From a virus: a DNA stretch of 64,000 bases. Of this stretch, positions 17,772 through 25,822 are shown piece by piece (within the stretch, counting starts at the first letter, position 1; each line of letters starts with the position of its first letter). The DNA is taken from positions 1-64,000 of the IMG/VR virus record IMGVR_UViG_3300009514_000515; one strand, 5' to 3'. The notes beneath the pieces were generated by a model. It searched no databases. It had not been told where the DNA came from and saw only the letters and a list, made by a program, of their open reading frames with translations. Position numbers and translations under genes: made by a program.

Positions 17772-19838
17772 TCAGGCGGCAGAGAACTGGTCGAATCCGA
17801 GATGGGCCATCTTGTCGGCCGTCGGAAGCTGACCGGCTTCCTGCTTCTCGCGAAGCTCGGACCATTCCTTCTCGGTGAAGTTCGGGCTCATGTAGCCGGA
17901 CTCGTCCGCGTCGCCTTCGAGGTAACCTGGTACCTTCTCAGCAATCTGGTCGGGGTCCCAGCCGTCCTTTTCGGGGACACTGGGGTGGAGAGCGGCTTCG
18001 ATGATCGAACCATCGGCGTTACGGAAGATTCCGACCTGACGCTCCAGGTGGTCACTCATGATGTCAAGGCGGCGGGCCAGGTCAGTGGCGATGTCCTCGG
18101 GGACGTTCATCTCAGCGTGGGCTGAGATGAACAGCTCGGCGTAGCGCTGAAGACCAGCGACGATCTGCTGTGCACCCTTCTTCGTCATCTTGGACATGTC
18201 TGTACTCCAGGAATGAATGTGTCTTGCGGAGACACGAGGGTGGCGTTCGCTGTCTCGGCTCACCTCTCCGCTATTACTGCCCTTCGTATAGAGAGACGAA
18301 CGAGGAAAATCTGAACCAACCCGCTTATGGTTGAGGCTCAGGTCCTTGTCGTCACCCCTATCTCCAGTGTCGACATCGGGGTCGTCGACGTGAACCCTTT
18401 CTCGCCGCTTGTCCTTGCGTGGCGGCTTTTTCTTCGGATTCGGACGGACCAGTCTCTCGGACTCTTCGTCCTCTTTCTCACTGTCAGTCTTCGTCGCTTT
18501 CTTAAAATTCTCGACCACGGTGCCGTCGTGGAGAAAACGGTCCACCAGTCCCGGCACCAGGTAATCGGACTTGAGAGTCGAAGGCTCGTGACCGACGACC
18601 TTCGCGACCTCTTCCAAGGCCTTCTTCAGCTCGTCCTTGAGAATCTTGTCCTTCTCCTTGCGTCCTGACGGAAGTTTCGATCCCTTGCTCCGGACGGCCT
18701 TGAGAGCGGTCACCATCTCCCGGTTGGCGTGGAATCCGCGGATGTCCTTCGCTGTGATGCCGTGCTCCTTGAGGTACTTGTTGACCTCACTGCCGTCGAC
18801 ACAGCGGAGGCCGTCCTTCCCTTCGCAAGTCAGGATGTGGTCGCCATCGTCCTTACCCTCAACGGCATTCTTGAGCAGGCTGACCACCTTCTTGTCAGCC
18901 ACCGTCTTCTGGTGCTTGACCCCACTCTTTCCAGTATAGGTCAGGGTGGCCTTGTTGCCGGAGAACGAGATGTGCTTGCAGCGCCAACCCGTCACCCCGA
19001 AACGGCCCTCCTTCGCCGAGGACTCGTTGCCGACCCTCTCGTAGGTCTGGTCCATCAGAGAGACGACAAGGGCCATGGTTTGCTTCGTAACATCGGAGCC
19101 GTCCAGATCACGGCTGACCTGCTTCCTCAGCTTGTCGATGCTGGTGCGGAGTTTCTCGGCCTTCTCGGCCTTGCGCTCGTTGCGGTTGGCAACCTGGCGA
19201 GGACCGTACTCGTAACGGGGCTTGCCTCCGTCAGGGTCCTCGACCTTCTTCTTGTATCTGGCCGCCACCCTCTGGGCCATGTCCAGGCTCAGGCACGCAG
19301 CCGCCACCCTCTTGGCCATGCCGGCGCCCAGACGGACCTTATGGACCTCCGGGAGACCCCACACCTCCATGGTGTCGAACTCCCAGGCGCCCTGGACGGC
19401 GATACGCTTGATTCGAGAATTGAGGGGGAGATAGGCAAGGGTCGTGTGAGGATTGTACTCACGCCAGGAGTCGGACACGTCGAACCCCGCCTGGCGCAGG
19501 CCGTTGACCAGGTTGAGGCGGTGCCACCCCATATCCTGGTCGAAGAGGACCTTCTGGAATGCCACCGAACGATTCTTGTCGTGGTGGTGGAAGTAGTCGA
19601 CACCTCCCAGGGTAGCCATCACCTTCGGCGGTAGATCACCAAGTAGGTTCTCGGTAACTCGGAGGAATTCTTCCTCCCTCTCAACCGGCACCGACCCCAC
19701 ATATAGGAACGTGCAGTGAGGGGAAGACAAGTCCTCCGGAGCCCTGGACGGGAACTGCTTAGCTAAGTCCGAGGGGAGGGGAATGAAGAATCCCACACTG
19801 TCTCGGGTGCCCGTCTTCTTACCGTCCGCTGCTGCCAT
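17772..19838 (-). CDS. 2H phosphoesterase / topoisomerase IB fusion
   Basis: 688 residues. Residues 1-175 form a 2H phosphoesterase (RNA ligase/CPDase type) with HCT (41-43) and HTT (131-133). Residues about 185-440 match type IB topoisomerase: RVGN (268-271), Arg286 and His289 in GVTGWRCKHI, Lys304 in TGKSG, Arg367 in TAKDIRGF, His417 and nucleophile Tyr426 in VGHEPSTLKSDYLVPG. A charged linker follows. The last 140 residues (from MSKMTKKGA, about 548) look like a separate helical protein; an ATG at 18197 with CCTGGAG upstream could start it independently. The TAATG overlap with the portal gene links it to packaging. It may relax DNA or trim RNA ends; the joint role is unknown. Confidence 0.82.
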   Translation of the reverse strand: MAAADGKKTGTRDSVGFFIPLPSDLAKQFPSRAPEDLSSPHCTFLYVGSVPVEREEEFLRVTENLLGDLPPKVMATLGGVDYFHHHDKNRSVAFQKVLFDQDMGWHRLNLVNGLRQAGFDVSDSWREYNPHTTLAYLPLNSRIKRIAVQGAWEFDTMEVWGLPEVHKVRLGAGMAKRVAAACLSLDMAQRVAARYKKKVEDPDGGKPRYEYGPRQVANRNERKAEKAEKLRTSIDKLRKQVSRDLDGSDVTKQTMALVVSLMDQTYERVGNESSAKEGRFGVTGWRCKHISFSGNKATLTYTGKSGVKHQKTVADKKVVSLLKNAVEGKDDGDHILTCEGKDGLRCVDGSEVNKYLKEHGITAKDIRGFHANREMVTALKAVRSKGSKLPSGRKEKDKILKDELKKALEEVAKVVGHEPSTLKSDYLVPGLVDRFLHDGTVVENFKKATKTDSEKEDEESERLVRPNPKKKPPRKDKRRERVHVDDPDVDTGDRGDDKDLSLNHKRVGSDFPRSSLYTKGSNSGEVSRDSERHPRVSARHIHSWSTDMSKMTKKGAQQIVAGLQRYAELFISAHAEMNVPEDIATDLARRLDIMSDHLERQVGIFRNADGSIIEAALHPSVPEKDGWDPDQIAEKVPGYLEGDADESGYMSPNFTEKEWSELREKQEAGQLPTADKMAHLGFDQFSAA

Positions 19839-21598
19839 TAGAACCGCCCGCCGCCCTCATCGGGCTTCTCGTAACTCATCCCGAGGTACGCGGCTGCCGT
19901 CTCGGCGGCGTTGGAGTTCTCGGCGATGTCGTCACCAAGACGACTGTATAGGCCCCTCAACAGCTCGTTGAAGTTCGGATCGTTGACGGTCATCACGTCC
20001 TTCTTCAAGCGCTCCTGGACGACACGCCAGTCAATGTTGAGGTGCTCCAGGATGGTCTGGATGTCCAAACTGCCCTTCTGGTACAAATTGAACATGTGGT
20101 CGAACGTGGTCTCGTTGTCGCGCAGACCCATGCGGGTGAATGACAGAGACGGGTAGATGACGATCTCGTCTCCGTCCTCGTCCTCCTCGACGAAGCCCAT
20201 GCGGGCGCACATCGGCTTGAGGATGTTCTCCTCGACGAACTCCTGAAGAATCTCACGCAGCAACATGTAGCGCTGGTTGATGACCTCCAGGTTGATGCGG
20301 TCGCCGCTGTAGCTCGACTCGCCGCTCAGCAGACTCTCGGTCACACCCAAACCGGCGTAGAGAAGGCGGTCGATACGGTCGTACTCGCCCGACAATTCCA
20401 GGAGACGACCGTTGGAGGGCATCTCCTCCCAATTGATTTGGTAGTTGGCGATGATGGAATGATCAGGGTCCATCAGGGACAGGTCGATCTGCTCCCTAAG
20501 GGCCTCGATGTCTCCTGCATCCATCCCCTCGGCCCACACAACACGCGTCGGCGTCATGTTGCGACTGGCAATGGACGTCTGGGCCTGGCGCAGTTTGTCA
20601 CTGTAGACCAGGGTGTGAATGACCGACTCCAGCATCGAACGCCCACGGGGCTCGTACTGGCTGCGCTGACGCGCCAGATAGGCCACAAAACTGCCCGCTT
20701 CGGGGTCCGTGTTCAGTGTAACCTTCGAACCGTCGCGTGCGGCGTTGACGACCTCAGGAGGCATCGAGTCGCGGATACGTTGGGCATGGGGATCACCCAT
20801 ATCCGCCTGGTCGACAATACTCTTGGTCTTGCCGTCGATGATGAGCTGGATGAGCTTCTTGTCGGTGAACGGAAAGCTCTCCATGTGAATCTGCTCAGGG
20901 GGCAGAATCCGGATGCGTGTCCATCCCTTGTAGTTCTTGTAGAGCCAGGCGACGTGCTTGTGCCGTGTCTCGGGGTCGTCCTTGAGATCACGGTAGCGAT
21001 AGGGCTGCCCAGTCGTCTCATCGATCCCCTCCTCGACCTCGAAGAATTCGTCCGGTTCCTCGGGGTTGGTGTCCTCACACCAGGGAAACACCTCGCCGAT
21101 CTTGTGATACTCATGAACAATTTCGAGAAGGCGCTGGAAAAGGCCGACCCGCTTAGCCCACTTGGTGCAGAACCGGAGAGACTTCTCAGCCAAAGCATGA
21201 TTTCTGGCCTGAGGAACCCCGAACCGGGTTTTGGAGAGAGGAAGCTCCGTATGAATGTCAACGGCCTGCCGAACGAACGGCACCATGTTGTAGAAGAACC
21301 GATAGTACTGCCGCTTTTCGTCAAGGCTCTGGGCCAGCTCCAGGAAGTCCGTGGACAGCTCTGGGCTGTAGAAGTTGCCGCCGGAGCCGGTCGACGTTCC
21401 TGAGATTCCTCCCAGGCCTCCCAAACCGAATCCAAGTCCCGAACCGAGACCGAGACTACCCCCACCCCCAAACCCGGAGGCGAACTTGGACCTCAGGGCC
21501 GAGGTTACGAGTCGTTGGGGTTTACCCACACGAACGGACCCGCGCTTGGGAATTTTCGCTACTACCGTGCCCTCAGAGGCTTTGGTTGGTTCAGACAT
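19838..21598 (-). CDS. Portal protein
   Basis: 586 residues. Forms the ring at the capsid vertex through which DNA is packaged. Evidence: size, position after the large terminase, and sequence features of large-phage portals: FYNMVPFVRQAVDIHTELP near the start, the stem-like region around SMLESVIHTLVYSDKLRQAQTSIASR, and the phrase GVTESLLSGESSYSGDRINLEVINQRYMLLRE, typical of portal wing/stem segments. The N-terminus has a Gly-rich stretch (about residues 42-75). It overlaps the next gene as TAATG. The SD before 21598 is weak (GAGAG). Confidence 0.85.
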   Translation of the reverse strand: MSEPTKASEGTVVAKIPKRGSVRVGKPQRLVTSALRSKFASGFGGGGSLGLGSGLGFGLGGLGGISGTSTGSGGNFYSPELSTDFLELAQSLDEKRQYYRFFYNMVPFVRQAVDIHTELPLSKTRFGVPQARNHALAEKSLRFCTKWAKRVGLFQRLLEIVHEYHKIGEVFPWCEDTNPEEPDEFFEVEEGIDETTGQPYRYRDLKDDPETRHKHVAWLYKNYKGWTRIRILPPEQIHMESFPFTDKKLIQLIIDGKTKSIVDQADMGDPHAQRIRDSMPPEVVNAARDGSKVTLNTDPEAGSFVAYLARQRSQYEPRGRSMLESVIHTLVYSDKLRQAQTSIASRNMTPTRVVWAEGMDAGDIEALREQIDLSLMDPDHSIIANYQINWEEMPSNGRLLELSGEYDRIDRLLYAGLGVTESLLSGESSYSGDRINLEVINQRYMLLREILQEFVEENILKPMCARMGFVEEDEDGDEIVIYPSLSFTRMGLRDNETTFDHMFNLYQKGSLDIQTILEHLNIDWRVVQERLKKDVMTVNDPNFNELLRGLYSRLGDDIAENSNAAETAAAYLGMSYEKPDEGGGRF

Positions 21599-21612
21599 GA
21601 GTTACCACTCTC

Positions 21613-22251
21613 TCAACGGGGACGGGCTCGTCGGGTCAAACGTCTGGACAAGAACCCACCCCGGTGGAGAGCCGCTTGGACTCTCTCTACAATCTTGCGA
21701 GCGGCCTCCAGACGAACGGTCTCGGCATCCCGTGTCCGTTCCAGGAGGTCCACCATACCCTGGAGACTCCCCTTTACCTCCAAGGTCGTGTGAAGCAAAT
21801 CATTCTCAAGCTGAACGAGAGGTGGTGACCCCTCGCCTTGGGGGACCCTCAACACACCCTCAACCTCGCCAAGGTGGTCGAGCGCAGTGCGGAGGTTTGC
21901 CAGGCGACGCTGAGTAGCTTCCTCACGGTTATGAGAGGCTGTCACCAGGTTCAACAGACCAAGAGAGACCTGGCGAGTTTTCTCACTCAGGTCCTCGACA
22001 AGGTTGGACAGGATGCGGTCGTCCCCTGTCCGACTACCCTCGACGCTTCGAGGCAGAAGACGCTCGACCCTCGTAAGCTCCAGGAGAACCCCTCTGAGGC
22101 GTCCCGCCTGTGAGGGGGACTTCACCCTGGCCACCCGTCGTCGATGGCCCTCGGCCACGTCGAGGGCCGACTCAAGGGCAGAAATGGCCGCCCCCACATA
22201 GCTGCCGAACTGGCGTGTCAGGGGTGTCGCTCCAGTCAGGTGTCGGGACAA
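21613..22251 (-). CDS. Coiled-coil protein between terminase and portal
   Basis: 212 residues, TTG start at 22251 with ideal SD AAGGAGGTGACC. Nearly all helical with heptad-like patterns (ILSNLVEDLSEKTRQVSLGLLNLV, LENDLLHTTLEVKGSLQGMVDLLERT), very basic C-terminus (RRLTRRARPR). No recognised family. Tightly placed 3 bp from the terminase gene and 14 bp from the portal gene, so probably involved in packaging or head assembly. Confidence 0.6.
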   Translation of the reverse strand: MSRHLTGATPLTRQFGSYVGAAISALESALDVAEGHRRRVARVKSPSQAGRLRGVLLELTRVERLLPRSVEGSRTGDDRILSNLVEDLSEKTRQVSLGLLNLVTASHNREEATQRRLANLRTALDHLGEVEGVLRVPQGEGSPPLVQLENDLLHTTLEVKGSLQGMVDLLERTRDAETVRLEAARKIVERVQAALHRGGFLSRRLTRRARPR

Positions 22252-22254
22252 AGG

Positions 22255-24213
22255 TCACCTCCTTCGGAGATTCTGGCGAGGGAATTGACGGGACGAATGG
22301 CTGCCTCCCAGCAGGGACCGACGACGTGCCGCCAGTCGAGGACTGAGACCCACTGACCTCTGGGCATCCAGGTCATCTCCTGAACGCAAGCTCCGTCCCT
22401 TGGCCAGGTATCTGACGTTACCGAGCTTCTGGCTAGCCAGCCACACCGCGCGGACAAGAGCATCGGCTCGGTCATCATGGAGGTCGTCTCCGCCTTGGGG
22501 GGCTTCGACCCTCGACACGTAGCGGGAGACCTTCTCTTCCTCTAGGAGGAGAAGCTCCTCGATGTAGTCGCAGTGATCCTGGCCAGGGGGGATACCCGGC
22601 CAGTCACTTCGAGCGACACCGTCGGGCGGGTCCTGCCAGTCGTAGAGGACCAGACGGCCATCCCACATCATGTTCTTGAAGTTACGGAACATCTCGGTCC
22701 GCTCGACCGGAGAGAACCGCTTGCTCTCAATCTTGCGGAGGCCCTTGCGCTCCAGGTGCTGGACCAGCGGGATGCCGCCGACAGCCTGGTCAAGAAGTCC
22801 CTCAGAGATATAGAACCGACGGTGCAGCTTAAGGAACCAATCAGCGATGTGCTCCTCGAAGTCCAGGCGGTCGACATCGACGTACTCCCCGATGCCGGCC
22901 CGAATCCACCCGAGGTAGTCCAAGACAATTCTCTGGTCCGGACTGATGTGGACCAGGGCAACGGCAGTGCCATCACCACCCTTGGTGACACCAACGTCGG
23001 CCCCCAGAAAATGAGGCCTCTTGGCCGGAGCCCTATGGGACGGCCTGAGCCTCGGGTCGATGCACTTCTCCAGGTCTTCGGACTTCTCAATCCAGGTCAG
23101 CTTGCGGCTGTCGAACTGGGCGCCGTACTCAGAGAAGAATCCGGTCGGGTCGTCGACGTACTCGGACTCGAAGAAGTTGCCGGATATGGTCGGGTTGACC
23201 TCCCAGGTCGGGGCCTGGATGCACAACACGTCGTCAGGAAGATACCAACCGTCTCGGAACTGCTTGTAGAACCAGCCGCCCCGTCCGTTGGGGGAGCTGA
23301 TGAGAATGACTTTGGCATCCGTCTGTCCGTCGACCAGGGGCCGATGGGGGTTATTCGGGTCCTTCGGCTCGAACATGGCACGTGAGGGGCCGACGGCTTT
23401 GTAGACCTCCGCGGCCGAGGATTGGCCCTTGTTCACGAAGTGGGCGACCTCGTCCAGAATGATGACGATGTTGCCAGCACCGCGAAGACCCTTGGCCACA
23501 CAGGAGTAGAACGTGACGAGGACGGTCGACAGCGTCGCATTGTTGTTTGGGTCGAAGCGCCCGTAGGTACCGATGTCGTACTGAGACTGGAAGCTGCTGT
23601 AGGTCTTCGTCATGTTCGCCTGGTAGGGGTCGAACCGCGAACACCCGAGGAAGTGACTCTTGACCTTCGAATAGAGGATGCCGGCCTGGTCCTTACCGGT
23701 GGCGACAGAACAGACCTTGATCTCCTCACCCTGGCCGATACCATAGTGGGCCTGGGGATTGGGAAGTCTCAGGAGACGGTCGGTCTCATAGGCCCCAATC
23801 CACCCCGCAAGCTCGGTCTTGCCCGAGCGGCGGCCAATCGGGAGGACGAGCTTGCTCCGGACGACTCCTGGCTCGACCTCGCGGATGTTGCAGCGCTCGT
23901 TGTCGTAGAGCCACCGAAGGTAGTCGGCCTCGGTGAACGACTTGAACTTCTTGCGCCGCCAGTCAGAGATGACAACAGCATCCTTGTCCTTCTCGTCGAG
24001 GGCGATGCCGTAGAAGGCCTTGAGGATGACCCGCTGTACCGGGAAGGGACGAACACGGCCGGTGGTGTTGAGCCCCCAGGGCTTCTCGATGAAATCGACA
24101 ATGTTGGGGCCCCTCGCGGCCACAGTAGAGGCGGTGGACGATGACGTACCGCCCCGGTAGACCCCGCGGGTGAGGTCCCCAAGACCAGTTCTGCCCCTAC
24201 TCCTCTTCGCCAC
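22255..24213 (-). CDS. Terminase large subunit
   Basis: 652 residues, GTG start at 24213 with GAGGAGGTAGGCG. DNA-packaging motor. The ATPase part has Walker A LPIGRRSGKT (124-133) and Walker B IVIILDEVAHF (249-259, catalytic Glu255), then the coupling motif region LISSPNGRGG. The nuclease part has the RNase-H-like LGADVG with its first Asp, and DDRADALVRA near the end with the last acidic pair. The longer C-terminal tail is basic and low in complexity. Followed by the coiled-coil gene and portal. Confidence 0.93.
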   Translation of the reverse strand: MAKRSRGRTGLGDLTRGVYRGGTSSSTASTVAARGPNIVDFIEKPWGLNTTGRVRPFPVQRVILKAFYGIALDEKDKDAVVISDWRRKKFKSFTEADYLRWLYDNERCNIREVEPGVVRSKLVLPIGRRSGKTELAGWIGAYETDRLLRLPNPQAHYGIGQGEEIKVCSVATGKDQAGILYSKVKSHFLGCSRFDPYQANMTKTYSSFQSQYDIGTYGRFDPNNNATLSTVLVTFYSCVAKGLRGAGNIVIILDEVAHFVNKGQSSAAEVYKAVGPSRAMFEPKDPNNPHRPLVDGQTDAKVILISSPNGRGGWFYKQFRDGWYLPDDVLCIQAPTWEVNPTISGNFFESEYVDDPTGFFSEYGAQFDSRKLTWIEKSEDLEKCIDPRLRPSHRAPAKRPHFLGADVGVTKGGDGTAVALVHISPDQRIVLDYLGWIRAGIGEYVDVDRLDFEEHIADWFLKLHRRFYISEGLLDQAVGGIPLVQHLERKGLRKIESKRFSPVERTEMFRNFKNMMWDGRLVLYDWQDPPDGVARSDWPGIPPGQDHCDYIEELLLLEEEKVSRYVSRVEAPQGGDDLHDDRADALVRAVWLASQKLGNVRYLAKGRSLRSGDDLDAQRSVGLSPRLAARRRSLLGGSHSSRQFPRQNLRRR

Positions 24214-24224
24214 CGCCTACCTCC

Positions 24225-24980
24225 TCAATTCAGTGCAGGAGCAGCGTCGCCGCGCTGACCTTGGAGGGCCTTACTTCGCCACTCCTCGGTCTCGACCTCA
24301 CTTGCAAATTCGGAGAGGACCAGGCTGATCATCTCGGCGTCCACACCAGACCTGACCATCGCGTCACGTAGGGTCTCGACGACGAGAACGAAGATGGCCC
24401 GGAAAGCAGAACTCTCCAGGTCGACTTCCTGGTTCTTGAGTTTCTGCTCGATGCGCTTGACCGAGGCGTCTCGGAGGGACGTCAGGATGATGGAGTGTCG
24501 ACGAGCCAGTTGGCTGACCGGGGTCCCGAGGCGGACCGCCTCGCCGATCTCGAACTCGATGGACGCCGCCGACTCCGCCAGCTTCAACATGACCTGGCGA
24601 AGGACGTTGACGGACTCGAAGTCCCCCTCGATGGAGCGACGAAGGGGGTCGTTGGCCAGGAACTTCTGACGCTGTCTCCCCAGCTCCTCGACCATCGCAT
24701 TAGCAGGCTTGATATCGACGTGGACCTTCTTCTGAGGGCGGCGGCCAGGTTCTCCTCTCTGAACGTTGGGTGTGCCGTCGCTCTTGAAAATGATGATGTC
24801 CTCGTCTCGCAGGTCAGCCAGAGGACGCCACTTGGTCTTGCCCTTCTCGTCAACAACGTTGATACGCTGCACTTCCTTGGACAGGCCAGCCAGAATCGTC
24901 CTCTTCTCCTCAAGAGACTGAGGCTTCTTCGGGATGGTGAGTCCGGCGTTCTTGCCTCCCTTCTTTCGTTTGCTTGCCAT
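24225..24980 (-). CDS. Putative terminase small subunit
   Basis: 251 residues from MASKRKKGGKNAG; this ATG has GAGGGA upstream, and the frame further upstream overlaps the neighbour and is not used. Basic start, then helical segments (VNVLRQVMLKLAESAASIEFEIGEAVRL, LARRHSIILTSLRDASVKRIEQKLK). Placement immediately before the large terminase and the helical, basic make-up suggest the DNA-recognising small subunit; no specific motif proves it. Confidence 0.5.
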   Translation of the reverse strand: MASKRKKGGKNAGLTIPKKPQSLEEKRTILAGLSKEVQRINVVDEKGKTKWRPLADLRDEDIIIFKSDGTPNVQRGEPGRRPQKKVHVDIKPANAMVEELGRQRQKFLANDPLRRSIEGDFESVNVLRQVMLKLAESAASIEFEIGEAVRLGTPVSQLARRHSIILTSLRDASVKRIEQKLKNQEVDLESSAFRAIFVLVVETLRDAMVRSGVDAEMISLVLSEFASEVETEEWRSKALQGQRGDAAPALN

Positions 24981-24988
24981 GGTGTCCC

Positions 24989-25819
24989 TCAGCTGATGGC
25001 AGGGGGGCCCACGGAGGGACCACCAACAGCCAGCGAACCCCCGTCGGGGGACAGCGTGAAGTGAGTCACCGTACCCCCCTGGTCGGCCTCGAAGAGAACT
25101 TCGCCCGGACCAGCCGGACCGACGATAGTCACGTCGGCACCTACCGAGGACGCGCTGAACCCCGGGAGGTTGTCGATGGCCGCGGCGAGAGCCGTGGCAG
25201 ACGCCGTAGCGTCGCCGAGGGTGGTCTCCCACTGCAACCCGACCACCAGAGTGAAGTCGCCGAGGCGGATAGTCGTCTTACCCTGAGAGACACCTCCCAG
25301 AAGGGAATCCCCACTAAGGGCGATGTCAGTGGGGTTGTCCGTTGCCAGACTGACGTTGCCTGCCGTGCCGGTGGCCACAGCGACCAAACACACCGAAGGA
25401 GACTCGTCTGTCGCAGTGACATCGCCGGAGAAACTGTTGGCGCCGTCATTGATGGCGGCGACAATGTCGGCCACGACACCAGCGAGGGTGCCTGAGGAGA
25501 CACTGAAGTCGTCGGAACCTGGAGTCCTCGCCCCCGCCACTGCGGTCAGGGGGTTGCCGTTGATGGTGATGGTGTCGCCAGCCGTCGGGACCCCTATCAG
25601 AGTAATGACGGCAGTCGCCAGGACGTCCTGGAGGACGAAGTTGGCATCGTCGATGGTGATGGTCCCACCGGAGGCCGACGGAGCATCTGTCAACAGAGCG
25701 AGGCGAGCCTGGTTCTGGTCGTCCAGGACGATCTGCTGAGTGAACTTGCGGCGCGTCGTTCCGGGCGGCGGGGCGACCAGAATCTCGAACGGGCCAGGAG
25801 CTGTGAACTTGCGGGCCAT
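24989..25819 (-). CDS. Structural protein with beta-sandwich repeats
   Basis: 276 residues. Two related units contain the phrase found in many phage tail and neck proteins: GDTITINGNPLTAVAGA, then a run of FSVSSGTLAGVVADIVAAINDG, then VTATDESPSVCLVAVATGTAGN; the second copy is looser (KTTIRLGDFTLVVGLQW, ATALAAAIDNLPGF, VTIVGPAGPG). Likely a virion surface or tail protein. Ideal SD GGAGGTAACCC before 25819. Confidence 0.68.
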   Translation of the reverse strand: MARKFTAPGPFEILVAPPPGTTRRKFTQQIVLDDQNQARLALLTDAPSASGGTITIDDANFVLQDVLATAVITLIGVPTAGDTITINGNPLTAVAGARTPGSDDFSVSSGTLAGVVADIVAAINDGANSFSGDVTATDESPSVCLVAVATGTAGNVSLATDNPTDIALSGDSLLGGVSQGKTTIRLGDFTLVVGLQWETTLGDATASATALAAAIDNLPGFSASSVGADVTIVGPAGPGEVLFEADQGGTVTHFTLSPDGGSLAVGGPSVGPPAIS

Positions 25820-25822
25820 GGG

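Noticed and set aside
18270-18330. Fourth copy of the GGTCCA-17-GTATA promoter
   Set aside because: GGTTCA and CTATAC occur but with a 20-bp spacer and poor match; kept only as a weak hint for an internal start.
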